The notes under the pieces are model-generated. The model was not told the DNA's origin. It did no database searches and saw only the letters and a program-made list of their open reading frames with translations. DNA of 51,404 nucleotides. Source: Gnetum montanum. Its lineage: Eukaryota > Streptophyta > Gnetopsida > Gnetales > Gnetaceae. Made by a program: the position numbers and the translations under genes. Of this stretch, positions 1-11,149 are shown in pieces; position 1 is the stretch's first letter; every line of letters starts with the position of its first letter. Where the stretch lies: positions 2,788 through 54,191 of the forward strand of contig MNCI01011159.1 of assembly GCA_015680685.1 (NCBI GenBank). Reading direction: 5' to 3'.

Positions 1-267
1 TAGTTAATGAAAGTTAGTCATTTAGTCTTTTCACCTTTTCCCTATTAGCATAGGCGTTAAAAAGATAAAAGACATAAAAATTGCATACCTCAAGCTTACT
101 TAACCATACAACCATGAAAATACAAGTAAGTTTGGGAAGACAATGATTGATTAACCTTAAGTGTTCCATTAGGGCGCATAAGCACTTAGTCCTTGGAGTT
201 CAACTAGATCGCGCGTGAGATGCTCGTATTCATATGGTTGAGTGTAGGGGTACCTCGGCACTCATCA
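1..267 (+). repeat. 5' LTR of Athila-type element E1 (3' part only)
   Basis: This is the right-hand end of a long terminal repeat, cut by the window edge. It matches the end of the complete LTR at 5756-6552 almost base for base (for example the stretch from 'gttagtcatttagtc' onward, and the final block around 'ggggtacctcg'). It ends in CTCATCA, the complement of the TGATGAG that opens the LTRs of this family, and a primer-binding site follows at once. E1 therefore runs from left of the window to 6552. Confidence 0.9.
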
Positions 268-286
268 TTGGCACTGTTGTTGGGGA
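268..286 (+). other. Primer-binding site of E1 (tRNA-Asp type)
   Basis: The 19 bases directly after the LTR read TTGGCACTGTTGTTGGGGA. The 3' end of plant tRNA-Asp predicts TGGCGCCGTTGCCGGGG. All differences are C-to-T or G-to-A transitions, fitting decay of methylated CpG sites. A tRNA-Asp primer is typical of Athila-like Ty3/gypsy elements. Confidence 0.8.
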
Positions 287-382
287 CTTAGTTGTTTGTG
301 CGCTACGTAGAACATAGGATATCATTCATATCGTTGGGAGCTAGAACGAACCCTTAGGGTTGATCAAAAGAAAAATAACATA

Positions 383-2265
383 ATGGTAAACAGCACATCG
401 AACAAGACAAAGATGTCTTCTTCTTCACACAAAAGCACTTCACCGCCTAGGAACAACACTAGAGACAGTCAACGACACAATACACATAACCAAGAACTGC
501 CAGTTCCTCAACAATTCCATGTGGTATATATTCATCACGATGAATATGTACCCGACTTTACTTTTATTCTTCATCAAGATGAACAACTGCGTTGGAGAGA
601 CTTAGAGGGTAACATAGTGTTGCCTCTAGACCGAGCAATCCCCAACATGCTCCTTCGTGCTCTTACATGAATAGGCATGTCACAATTATATGCGGAATAT
701 GTTGCATGCGAGCACAATGCAAGGGACTACCATCCCAGAAAAGCACAACGTCAACGGGACTTGCAACAGGAGAGATACTATACATTGTTGAAGGGCAAAG
801 GACCCCATAATGCTTCACCTATCTTAAGCAAAATTGAGGGTAGTGAACCTATTTCAATAGGTTCTCCAAAAAATAATGTTCCTCCTCCTAATGATGGTGA
901 GGAGGTGGTGTATCAGGACCTTCACTCCACGATTCACAACCCTAGTTCTGATCTCCACAAACACTAAGTGTTCAATGAGGGAACACAAACACATGATAAG
1001 GATGGGCATTTTGATCGTCATCACGATCGGGGCTGGGACCACTGAAGAAAAGGTAGGAAACATCATCATGGTGATGGTTCTTCTTCTTCTTCACCTTCAT
1101 CATCACATTCACCCTCTCCTTCAATATTAGGACGCAGTCATAAGGAACCTCACCATGAGGATAAGGGTAAATAGAGTGAGAAACCTCGACGAGAGAGTTG
1201 AGAGCGAGGACAAGGGAACTCTAGAGAATCACGACATGGAAGAAGGGAAAGTAGGGAACCGTGTATACATCACAGATGCTATGAAAGAAATGGCCACGAA
1301 GAACCCCTACTTGCAACCTGAAGCATGTTAGACATCACGGAGGCTGTTAGAATTCCTACAAGGCATCAAAAAATAGTAGGATGAAGAGATTAGACATGAA
1401 TAACATCCCACGATTTGAGGGGGGATACAACGCTGATCCTCATAACCACTTACAAGTATTTCATGATGCATGTGCCTTGCAAAACATTGAGAACGAATGA
1501 CAAAAATTAAATTTGTTTCCAAGGACACTAGTAAAGGAAGCGGAAAGATGGTACCGGTCCTTAGAACTGGAATCCATTCAAAGGTGGAGTACAATGCTAG
1601 AACTATTTAATGATAAGTATCAAATGTACTCCTAGGTGTTCAACCTATGAAAGCAAATCCAAGGATGGAAGCAGGAAACTCATGAGCCCTTGGATGCTGC
1701 CATGGGCTGATATTATGCATTGTTACATCGTTGCCCAGGCCATGGTTACTTGCAACAGGATCAACTACACCATCTCGTAGATGGACTAAGGCATGAAACT
1801 AGGAGAACCCTTGGAACATATGCCTAAGGGAGATTATCAGAGCTTAGGTCCCATCAGATTCATAGATTGTTGAAGCAAGTAGCTAAGGAAGAAAGAGAGC
1901 TACGTAAGAGAGAAAGTGCGAAAGAGTACAACTGTGATCCTTCCCTCCGAAAAAGGGGAGTGAGATTCTGTGAGGAGGAGGAAGAGTCACCAATCGAGGA
2001 GATGGTGAATAGGAAAACTTTGAGACTCCAAAAATTAACAACAGAGGTGTCGGAAATGGTAGACCAAATGTGGGACTCCTTAAATAGTAGATTTGAAACC
2101 ATTCTTAAAATTGTAGAGGAGTCTATGGAGCGAGGTAGTGACTATGATAAAAAGAAAAAGAGGGACTTGGACCATGCACATAACAAAGGTAAGGGTAAAA
2201 TGGCCATCATCAAAGAGGTTGTGGATTCTAATACAGACAATGATGGTGGATGTAAGATATGCTAG
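383..2265 (+). pseudogene. gag: gag of element E1 (decayed)
   Basis: Structural capsid polyprotein of a Ty3/gypsy LTR retrotransposon. The reading frame starts at ATG 383 and is cut by TGA at 668-670, where element E5 has CGA (Arg). It continues to a stop at 965-967, then passes a low-complexity His/Ser/Arg/Asp-rich stretch (about 970-1300) with frame changes. The central capsid-like region lies near 1390-1860 (fragments such as IPRFEGGYNADPH and WYRSLELESIQRWSTMLE, the usual Retrotrans_gag pattern). An uninterrupted charged segment runs 1867-2265 and reaches a zinc-knuckle-like CKIC...H...C just before TAG 2263-2265, which is CAA (Gln) in E5. Homologous decayed copies are at 7500-9323 (minus) and 46023-47920. 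It cannot make a full Gag. Confidence 0.85.
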
Positions 2266-2936
2266 TATGACCACCCTAAGGGATGTTGCCCAATAATCTC
2301 ACACCTGCAAGAGTCTGGGGTGTATGCACTTAACCCACGACTTAACAAATGGCAAACACCTTGACGATTACCTTATCCCCAAGGTAACCTAAGGTAGTTT
2401 CACCAACCATTAACGTATTATCCAAGTAGAACTCTACCTAAACCTCTTGAGCAACACCAATAGTGGCAATACCCATAGTCATGGGGGATGCCACCACCTA
2501 GGCAACAATACCCTGACTGGCAACCGGATCCATATGGCTATTACGTGTAGCAGCCAATCTCTCCACGTGACTCTGTTGGTCACATGACTCAACAACATCA
2601 CTACCAAGCTTGGGATTATTATAGGACTCCTTCTCCTGGGAGAGACATACCACATATATACCATCCTCCAAATCCATCCAAACTCTCACACTGATAGCTC
2701 CATTACCACCTGCTCTAGCAATGTAAGGGGAACTCCCCACTCAACCGCAACAACGCAATGCTACAAGAGCTGTAAACCTTCAACCTGCTGCTAGTTCTAA
2801 AAACTGTACAAGAAGAAGACCTTTCTTCAGAACCAACAGTCCAAACAAGCTCTCACAACCACAAGCAGTTGAGCCTTCGAACGCTTCTCCATCAAATAAG
2901 GCTTTAGAGCTCCCTTCAAACCAAAAACAGAGCTCA
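2266..2936 (+). pseudogene. Gag-protease spacer of E1, Gln/Pro-rich
   Basis: This stretch links the zinc-knuckle-like end of gag to the protease. Read in short, frame-shifted pieces it encodes a Gln/Pro/Tyr/His-rich linker, then a basic segment (KKRPFFRTNSPNK-like) shared with E2 (about 6850-7400, minus) and E5 (48000-48540). No single open frame spans it. Its conservation in three copies shows that it is part of the family's polyprotein and not an insertion. Confidence 0.6.
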
Positions 2937-3443
2937 ATGCATACGATTATGTTAACACATACCGTCACTGACTGGATCAAGGAGGGCCACCTTCCGAGGA
3001 AATCCTATGATCCTAGAAGTCCTTTGGTTTATCTCCAAGTCACTGGGAATGAACCTTGTAAAGCTCTTCTGGACTCAGGTTCCGAAGTCAACTTGATATC
3101 GCAAGAAATGTATATAGCCTGAAACTTGCCTCCACTAAAGAAGAGCAATATTCGCTTAGAGTTGGCTGACCAGTCCATCATTGTTCCCTTGGGATTGATT
3201 GAGGACATCATTACCACTGTGTGTGGGTGGTCATACCCAATTGATTTCCTAATGATACAAGTCAACAATGACAAAGGGGACTTCCCAATAATAATGGGAA
3301 GGGCATGGCTAAGTACCATGAATGCATGCCTAGGAATCCACGATCTTTCCCTGGAAATATCTAAGGAAAACACTTGTGGGAAGATCAAGAAGAAGAAATT
3401 TCCATGCATCACATACAGTGATATAGGGTGTGATTGTGTATAG
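2937..3443 (+). pseudogene. Retropepsin-like aspartic protease of E1 (one in-frame stop)
   Basis: Aspartic protease that would process Gag-Pol. The active-site block ALLDSGSEVNLIS is intact, with the catalytic Asp codon at 3072-3074 (residue 46 of this frame). Downstream come the flap-side segment LELADQSIIVPLGLIEDI and the conserved IIMGRAWLST near residues 120-130 (the LLGRPWL equivalent of plant Ty3/gypsy proteases). One TGA at 3120-3122 breaks the frame where E5 has TGG (Trp), so a single G-to-A change inactivates it. The open frame ends with TAG at 3441-3443. Confidence 0.85.
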
Positions 3444-3503
3444 GAATGTTCAGCATTGCTTGCATGCAACCAGTGTGCACCAAAGGTTAACATATAAAGG
3501 TGC

Positions 3504-3812
3504 TTGTATGTAGCAACCACACAACAAGAAAACACCCAGTGGTTGATAGCTAATCAAGAGAGCAACTCACTAATATGCATGGAACTAACTGAGGGAACAA
3601 CATGCGCACACATCAAAAGCATAGATGCACTGGAGTATGAGTGTCGCCAACTTCCAACCCTTAACTTGAAAACACCAATTGGGGGAAGTTGGAAACTTCT
3701 AAAAAATTCAAATGAGTACTCTGATAGGAGAATACTAGTCTGTGTGCAACAGAACAAACCTTATCATGAACCTAGAACGGTCTATGCACATAGCACATCG
3801 GAGAAAGGATGA
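3504..3812 (+). pseudogene. Protease-RT linker remnant of E1
   Basis: An open stretch of about 102 codons downstream of the protease. It corresponds to the weakly conserved linker that precedes RT in E5 (49130-49330), where the similar fragments ANQESNS and MEPT(K)S occur. No catalytic motif is visible. After its stop the sequence does not enter reverse transcriptase, so the pol core is missing from E1. Confidence 0.5.
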
Positions 3813-5755
3813 CCTTGCTCATCATTTTGGATCTCTCCCTTCCAACTTAGTCATGGGGGATACGACCACCTATGTTGATCAATCGAGGCCCTCAATTCCT
3901 ATTTAAAGGTTTTGTTTTATAAATTTTTTCTTACAAATTTCTTTAACTTTTAACATCATTCATACTTTTTCGTTGATTTGTGTGTTTATTTATTTTGTTA
4001 AGTTTGTCACTTAATAAGTGCTCCTAAAGATGGTATGAACTGTATTCCATTGATTGCTAATGTTTGGTTTTTACCTTTGAGTGATGATGTTGATACTAAG
4101 GTATGGTTCTTTTGATATAACAGGTAATGAGTCCACGTCACCCATACATCCATAAATTTCTATGGTCTCTCTTGGCTTGGAACTGTACAGTCCCTTTCTT
4201 AAATAATAAGAACTATCAACGAATCGGTGACTAGGCATTTCTCAAACTAAGGAAGGACTCAAGGACTGAAAAGGGTGTGACTTCAAGGGAACTTGATGCA
4301 CTTGTGTTGGCCATTCTCTTGGGTGCTTGGACATTTTCTTCTTGAGTGTTCCTTACCATTCCAATGTTGCTCCATTATCAGAAAGCTGAGGTAATAAAAA
4401 TAATAAGTCTTTGCATGGTGTGGTTCTCACACAAAACACAAAAAAAAAAAAAAGATAGTGAGAATTCAAAGCACACCCCTTAGACGAAATAATCATCTGG
4501 GCTACAAGCACTGGTTATGGAACTAAATAAACATGTTCCCTCTAACTAAGGCCCCTTCTCACTTCCTACTTTCTCCTTTTTTGTTTCGTTGGAATGGTGG
4601 TGACTTTTTGGCAGAAGCATTCTTGTTACTTCAAGTGGATGGATTGGCCAAATGTATTAATGCGAAGTCACTGGATGTGGATTGTTTGAGGCTGGGTTTG
4701 GAATGAGATCTACTAAGTCACATTAACCATTAATACACAAGGGGCTGTACATCACCTTGTTCTTGAGACTCCATTCCATTCTCTTCTTTCTGTCCTTCTT
4801 TTTCCATTTCTCACCTCATTGCGGGTTATATCAATAGTCCATATTTTGGTTGATGCATTGTTTTCTTTTTGGTAAAATCTTGTGGTTAAGAATTTAACTC
4901 TTGCTTCCAAATGACATTTCTAAAGCCTACGGACTCTTTGAATGTGGGATTGTCAGGGCATTAAGGGCATGAGCTTGCCTTGGGGAGGACCCACTGGCAT
5001 TCCTATTTGGTCCATCCATTAATTTTTTTCTCCTAAACATTTTTGCAATCAACATTTATTTTGTTCATCTCCATCCTTGACATCCATTTTTATCGACGTT
5101 ACTGTTGTTCCTTTTTCTCCATCTTCCTTATTCCTTATTCTTTTTCTCCATTCTCTTGCTACCAAAGGTTCGCTCTTAGTCATGGGGGTCCTGGTCCAAT
5201 TTTTTTGATTTTCTCTTAACCCCTACACCTTAGGTAGTCACCAGTATTATATCTCCAGATCTGCATCAGCCATATCACAACTCAGCCAATGGACCTTACA
5301 TGGAGGCAAGGAATTAATTGCATTGTGATTCATTTAACCTTGCTAATATAAGACTGTGTTGTATGTGTAGATGGCAATCATACACCAGTGGATTGGATCT
5401 GGAGGGAACACTTGGAATGGACTGGTGCTGGAGCAGTTATGCAAGGAACAAGATTGATGACGCGCTTATGGATTAAAAACGGAAAGCACAATCTTGGCAT
5501 CGATAGCAACAGACTTCTTCTTTCTTCTTTTTTTCTCTCTCCTCTCTTCTCTCCTAGCTACCAAGTAAGGCTGGATGTCAAATGTGTATAGTATTCACTC
5601 TTTTTTTCATGAACACTAATTTGTCATGTATTGTAATGATGATCCATTCACATGTCACCCCATTCACCGTTAGTGTCATTCAAGTTAATAATCCCATACC
5701 TTCCCAATATTTTGTAAGGAACTCGAGGATGAGTTTTCATTCAGTCATGGGAGTA
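3813..5755 (+). other. 3' internal non-coding region of E1
   Basis: AT-rich DNA between the last coding remnant and the 3' LTR. No RT, RNase H, integrase or envelope-like protein can be read in any frame. It contains a poly(A) run at 4440-4453. It ends in a block (5716-5755, from 'gtaaggaactcgagg') that is also found directly upstream of the LTR at 17024, marking the conserved end of the internal region and its polypurine-tract area (GGGAGTA before the LTR). Confidence 0.6.
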
Positions 5756-6552
5756 TGATGAGCTACGATATCGCATCTGCCCCTGCGATATCACATACGC
5801 GATATCGCAGCCTACCGAAACATCTATAAATAAGAGGCGGCTTTTCCTGTTTTAGGAATCTAGAGTTAGTCCCTTAGCCAAACTATAGTAGTTTTACCAT
5901 TTCAAAGTTAGAATAATTTCCATGTGTCCGCAGTAGGAGTCTCAAAGTGAATGGATCTTTATTCAAACAAATTGTACCTAAGCACACATTTGTGTATGGC
6001 AATAAAGATGAACTTTCTGATAAACCTTGTAGCATATGGACTAAGCTAAATAGGATTTAATTATTGTTAAATGTTTAAATGCTTTCCTAGATAATTAATC
6101 TCTCTCAACCCTTGACTCTCCTAGTTAAGTGCATTCAGTACGATCGCTTCGAGCATGTGTGTAATGCTTGGTAACCCAGTAACGAGTAGCATTTGGTAAT
6201 CCCAGTAGTGTTGCACTGGTTCAGGGTGTGTGTAGCAAGTGGGAATGGATACTGGTGCTAGGATAATTAAAACTTAGTTAGTGATTAGTTAATGAAAGTT
6301 AGTCATTTAGTCTCTTCACCTTTTCCCTATTAGCATAGGCGTTAAAAAGATAAAAGATATAAAAATCACATACCTCAAGCTTACTTAACCATACAACCAT
6401 GACAATACAAGTAAGTTTTGGAAGACAGTGATTGATTAAACTTAAGTATTCCATTAGGGCACATAAGCACTTAGTCCTTGGAGTTTGACTAGATCGTGCA
6501 TGAGACGCTCGTATTTGTATGGTTGAATATAGGGGTACCTCGCCACTCATCA
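5756..6552 (+). repeat. 3' LTR of E1 (797 bp)
   Basis: Complete LTR bounded by the inverted termini TGATGAG (5756-5762) and CTCATCA (6546-6552). Its 3' part is nearly the same as bases 1-267. U3 opens with clustered GATATCGC motifs, followed by a TATA box at 5825-5832. The base after 6552 belongs to the minus-strand protease of E2, so this is the insertion boundary. The matching target duplication lies outside the window. Confidence 0.92.
5825..5832 (+). promoter_or_regulatory. LTR TATA box (E1)
   Basis: TATAAATA in the sequence ctaTAAATAagagg. The same context occurs in the LTRs of E2 (10191-10198, minus strand) and E5 (45153-45160), so it is conserved as the likely core promoter of the family. 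Confidence 0.7.
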
Positions 6553-7099
6553 TAGTTGTTGACTTAAATCACTAGGAAGTCGGCTGGATACAACCATCCA
6601 CAAACAGTGGTAACAATGTCCTCTACTAGTCCTAATGGGATAGTGATGGACTGGTCAGCTAGCTCTAAACAAATGTTACTCCTTTTTAGGGGAGGCAGGT
6701 TCTAGGCTTTATACATTTCTTGAGAGATTAAGTTGACATTAGAACCTGAATCCAAAAGAGCCTTGCAAGGTTCTTTCCTAGCGATAAATATATAAGAGGA
6801 CTCCCAAGATTAGAGAATTTCCTAGGAAGATGACTAGCGTTAATCCAATTAGTAATGGCATGCATCAACATGACCATGTGCGTTGAATGTGGCCTTTGGT
6901 TTGAAGGGAGTTTTGAAGTTTCGGATGATGGTGAGGCCTTTGGACAGTTAACCACTTGTGACTGCAAGGACTTGGTTGGATTATCGATCCTAAAGAAAGA
7001 TATCTTCTTTACACGGTTGTCTGAACCAATAGTAGGATGAGGATTAATAGCCCTTGTAGAGTTATGTTGCTCCGATTGGGTAGGGAGCTCACCTTGCAT
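6553..7099 (-). pseudogene. Protease and linker of element E2, truncated by E1
   Basis: Read leftward from 7099 this gives the basic linker (RVKKISFFRIDNPTKSLQS) and the segment preceding the protease (HMVMLMHAITNWI). The protease active-site region is shifted out of frame. Then come NLPPLKRSN, LELADQS and CGWLYPADFLV, stopping at 6553, where the 3' LTR of E1 begins. It is the same family as the protease at 2937-3443. The IMGRAWLST part is absent here and should lie left of E1, outside the window. Confidence 0.8.
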
Positions 7100-9323
7100 G
7101 ACTAGAGCAAGTGGTAATGGAGTTAGGGTGGAAGAGATGTAGCCAGATGAGAAGGATCGTATGTTTGTGAAACATCACCCATAGGAGAAGGAGTCGTATA
7201 ATACTCATGAGCTTGGTAGTGAGGTTGGGGATTGACATGAAAAGTGGAGTCACGTGGGGAGATTGGTTGCTGCGTGTAGTATCCATACGAGTCGGGTTGA
7301 TAGTAAGGGTACTATTGACGTGGTGGTGGCATTCCCCATGATTATGGGTGCTACCACTGTTGATACTACTCATTTGGTTGTGGTGGAGTTCCACTTAGAT
7401 AATACATCAAGGGTTGGTGGAACTACCTTTGGTTACCTTGGGGATAAGGCAACCTTCGAGGTGTTTGCCTTCTGTTTAATCATGGGTTGAGTGCATACAC
7501 CCCAGACTCTTGCAGATGTGAGATTATAGGGCAACATCCATTAGGATGGTCATATTGGCATATCTCACATCCACCATCATTATCTGTATCCGAATCCACA
7601 ACCTCTTCGATGATGGAAACTTTGCNCATACTTGATGGATCCTAAGCTCAGATAGCCTTCCTTGGGCATAAGTCCCAAGGGTTCTTTGCATTTCATGCTT
7701 TAGCCCATCTATGAGATGGCATAGTTGTTCCCTCTGCGAGTAACCATGGCCTGGAAAATGATGTAACAATGCATAATATTGACCCATGGTAGCATCCAAG
7801 GGTTCATGTCCTCCTTGTTTCCATCCTTGGATTTCCTTTCCTAGGTTGGATATCGTGAGTATGTCTAATACTTATCATTGAACAATTCTAACATGGTACT
7901 CCATTGGTGAATGGATTCCAATTCTAAGGACTGATACCAGCTTTTCGCTTCCTTGATTAGTGTTCATGGAAACAACTTGAGTTTTTGCCACTCATTTTCT
8001 ATGTTTTGCAAGGCACATGCATCGTAAAATGCTTATAAATGATTTTGAGGATCAGCATTGTATCGCCTTTCAAATCATGGGATATTGTTCATGTCCAATC
8101 TTTTGATCCTACTATCTTTTTGGTACCTTGTTGGGATTCTAATAGCCTTAGTTATATCTAGCATACTTTAGGTAGCAAGTAGGGGTTCATTATGATCATA
8201 CTGTCTATGGGGTCTATGATGCCTATGTTGTTCCCTACTCTCCCTTCTTTCATGATGAGTTTCTCTAGAATGCCCTCGTCCCCTTTCTTGGCTACTTTAT
8301 CTATGATTCCTATTTCGCTTCCCATTATCCTCAAGGTCTTTTTCCTTGTGACTACATCCAGATCCTGAAGGAGAGGGTGAAGGAGATGATGAAGGTGAAG
8401 AAGAAGGAGGATCGTCACCATGATGGTGTCGACTTCTTTCTCTTCAGTGGTCGCAGCCTTGATCGCGGTTACGATCAGAATGTCCATCTTTGTCATGTGT
8501 TCATGTTCCTTTTTTAGAACCTTTGTGTTTGTCAATACTAGCATTCGAGTTATGGATAGTTGAGTGAAGATTATGATACACCACCCCTTGACCAAAGTCA
8601 ACGAGAGGAACATCATTGTGTGGGAGACTTCCTGAGGCAGGTTCATCACCCTTATTTTCACCTATGACATACGAGACATTTTGAGACAACTTCCCCTTCA
8701 TGGATTCATAATGTCTCTCTTGTTGTAGATCCCTTTGATGTTGTGCCTCTGTGGGTTGATACTTTCTCAAGTCGTGATCATGCACAACATACTCTGCCTG
8801 TATGGATAGTTGAGTGAAGATTATGATACACCAACCCTTGACCAAAGTCAACAAGAGGAACATCATTGTGTGGGAGACTTCCTGAGGCAGGTTCATCACC
8901 CTTATTTTCACCTATGACATACGAGAAATTTTGAGACAACTTCCCCTTCATGGATTCATAATGTCTCTCTTGTTGTAGATCCCTTTGATGTTGTGCCTCT
9001 GTGGGTTGATACTTTCTCAAGTCGTGATCATGCACAACATACTCTACCTATAAGTGTTGCATACCAATTCATGTGAAAGCACGAAGGAGCATGCTTGGGA
9101 CTGAGTGATTGGGAGGTAACACTATGTTACCTTCTAAATCATGACAACGCATTTGTTCATCTTGGTGGAGGATAAAGGTAAAGTTTGATATATGCTTATC
9201 AGGATGAATGTATACCACACAAAATTGTTGGGGGATTGGTGGATCATCATGTGTACTACGCCTCTAATTGTTCCTTGTATTAGACCTAGGCAGTGAAACA
9301 CTCTCGTAAGAAGAAGGAGACAT
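7100..9323 (-). pseudogene. gag: gag of element E2 (decayed, internal duplication and gap)
   Basis: Minus-strand gag starting at ATG 9323-9321, in the same position relative to the PBS as ATG 46023 of E5. The N-terminal block (FTFILHQDEQMR, DLEGNIVLP) is clear at 9130-9320. A 250-bp tandem duplication (8551-8800 and 8801-9050) shifts the frame, since 250 is not a multiple of three. The capsid region lies at 7640-8160 (for example YYALLHHFPGHGY), and the CEIC...DHP zinc-knuckle-like end near 7530-7570. At base 7625 (n) about 340 bp present in E1 and E5 are missing, joining ELRIHQV directly to the pre-zinc-knuckle segment. Confidence 0.83.
8551..9050 (-). repeat. 250-bp tandem duplication inside E2 gag
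   Basis: Two adjacent copies, 8551-8800 and 8801-9050, both beginning TATGGATAGTTGAGTGAAG and differing at only a few positions (for example caccccttg/caacccttg, actctgcctg/actctaccta). E1 and E5 have one copy. No ambiguous base lies at this junction. Confidence 0.9.
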
Positions 9324-9440
9324 AATTGTCTATTCAATATGCAATACTTTTCGTTTCAATAATTGTAAGATAACCAACCCTAGGGTTCATTCCAATGATG
9401 GCAAGATTTCCTAAGTTCTAGTTAGTGTACAAACAACAAA

Positions 9441-9460
9441 GTCCTCGACAATGGCACCAA
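9441..9460 (-). other. Primer-binding site of E2 (tRNA-Asp type)
   Basis: The reverse complement reads TTGGTGCCATTGTCGAGGAC and immediately follows the LTR terminus at 9461. It differs from the tRNA-Asp complement by transitions. Confidence 0.78.
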
Positions 9461-10319
9461 TGATGAGCGGCGAGGTATCCCTACGCTCAACCATACGAAT
9501 ACAAGTGTACACACACGATCTGGTTGAATTCCAAGAATTGAGTGCTTATGCACCTTTACAGAACAAGGATGAGTTAGTCAATCATTGTCTTCCCAAGCTT
9601 ACTTATATGACACAATTGTATGGTTAAGTAAACTTGAGGTATATGATTTTTATATATTTTTTATGTTTATGTCCTGGTGCTACAAAGGGAGAAGTGAACT
9701 AATTAAGTAACTAATTTAATTTAACTAATCAACTATGCTCTAACTAGTCCTAACACCAGCATCCATTCCTACTTGTCGTACACATCCTGAACCAGTGCAA
9801 CACTACTGGGGTTAACAAACGCTAATCGTTACTGGGTTACCAAGTGTTCCATGCATGCTCGAAGTGGTCATACTGAGTGTGCTTGCTTGGGGAAGTTAAC
9901 AAGGTGAGAGAGAGAGAGCATTAATTAACTAAGGAAAGCATTAAAGAACTGTAAATAACATTAAATAAGCGATTTTGAATGCTGCAAGGTTTATCACAAA
10001 GTTCGCCTTTATTTTTTGCCACAAGATGTGCCCAGGTACACAATGCTCAAATAAAGATTCGTTTGCTTTATGACTCCTATTGTGGGCACCTAGAAATAAT
10101 TCTAACTCTAAGAAGAGAAAAAGGTAAGAGTTCGGGTAAGGGACTAAGACTAATTAACTAACTATTGCCAGACCAAGTGCACCCACCTCTTATTTATAGG
10201 CGACAAGATAGGTCTCGATATTAGATGTTTGATATCGCTTGGAAGGCTTCGATATTGTGTACCCAATATCGTGGATGTAATATTGCAGCCCCAATATCGC
10301 GGCTCATCATCATCCTTGA
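9461..10319 (-). repeat. 5' LTR of E2 (minus strand, 859 bp)
   Basis: Minus-oriented LTR with termini TGATGAG (9461-9467) and CTCATCA (10313-10319) on the plus strand. On the minus strand it starts TGATGAGCCGCGATATTGG. A TATA box lies at 10191-10198, and the PBS-side end matches the other family LTRs. It marks the right edge of E2. Confidence 0.9.
10191..10198 (-). promoter_or_regulatory. LTR TATA box (E2)
   Basis: The reverse complement TATAAATA sits in the same context (CGCCTATAAATAAGAGG) as in E1 and E5. Confidence 0.65.
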
Positions 10320-10798
10320 AAGTGACAAAACTTAAAACACTTAAGATGCAAATGAACTAGAAACCCAATGCAAAATCAAATATATGAGACTTCATAAAAC
10401 ATCCTACATTCGAAATAAATTTTACATATAAAAATCCAAAATTTAAAAGTTAAAAGTAAGATAATTACATTTCATTTCAATGAAATCACTAATTCCTTCA
10501 TTATAGGTAACTTTATAAACTAACACTTCTAGGATTCTTTTTATTTTCTACATGTTCTTTCTTGATTTGATAATGACGATGAGGACATCAACCCACCTCT
10601 TTTCTATATTATGTATCATCAATAATGTTTAAATATCATTAGGTGTCTTTAGTATTAGTTTGGAGTCATTTCCATGTGTTTTTCTGAGCTGTGAGTCACA
10701 ACTAGTTGCAGTCTTAATTAAGAGGTTATTATGAGATGTAATCACTTGCACTGAGTCTTAAACCAAAGAAAAACAATGTTGTTGGCTCAATACACATA
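10320..10798. other. Unassigned AT-rich spacer
   Basis: Between the E2 LTR and the 43-bp repeats. No convincing reading frame, RNA gene or known repeat end was recognised. It includes short A- and T-rich blocks only. Confidence 0.5.
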
Positions 10799-10910
10799 TT
10801 GCAAGCTCATGCAAGTTGTAGTGAGTTGTTGTAGGAGATAGTTGCAAGCTCATGCAAGTTGTAATGAGTTGTTGTAAGAGATAGTTGCAAGCTCATGTAA
10901 ACAACAATGA
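10799..10910. repeat. 43-bp tandem repeat, about 2.6 copies
   Basis: Units start at 10799, 10842 and 10885 with TTGCAAGCTCATGCAAGTTG. The first two are full and differ at two positions (gtagtg/gtaatg, gtagg/gtaag). The third diverges after about 17 bases. Related 'agctcatg...aa' fragments continue to about 11010. Confidence 0.88.
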
Positions 10911-11149
10911 GGTGTAACTACTTTAGGTGCTCTCAAGAAAACTTACAAGTTCTTAGTGTGAGTCATTATCAATTGCAATCCAAGCAAACAATGAGCTCAT
11001 GTAAACTGCAATGTCATGCACTCATACTAACATGGATTTTAAATTTTCAAGCACTTTACAAGTGCAAGCTGGCTACAAGTCAAAACCAACCTAAACTATA
11101 AGCAGATGCAAGTCACAGTTCCTCGTAGTTGGTAAAAAATTTTGTTTGT

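Noticed and set aside
3029-3535. 168-codon minus-strand open frame over the E1 protease
   Set aside because: The plus strand carries the protease active site and GRAWL motif; the minus frame has no recognisable content.
3813-5755. Envelope-like ORF expected downstream of pol in some Athila elements
   Set aside because: No open frame with a signal or membrane segment is visible; the short frame at 5388-5591 has no support.
8158-8661. 167-codon minus-strand open frame in E2
   Set aside because: This is a frame-shifted reading through the low-complexity and capsid part of E2 gag after the 250-bp duplication, not a separate gene.
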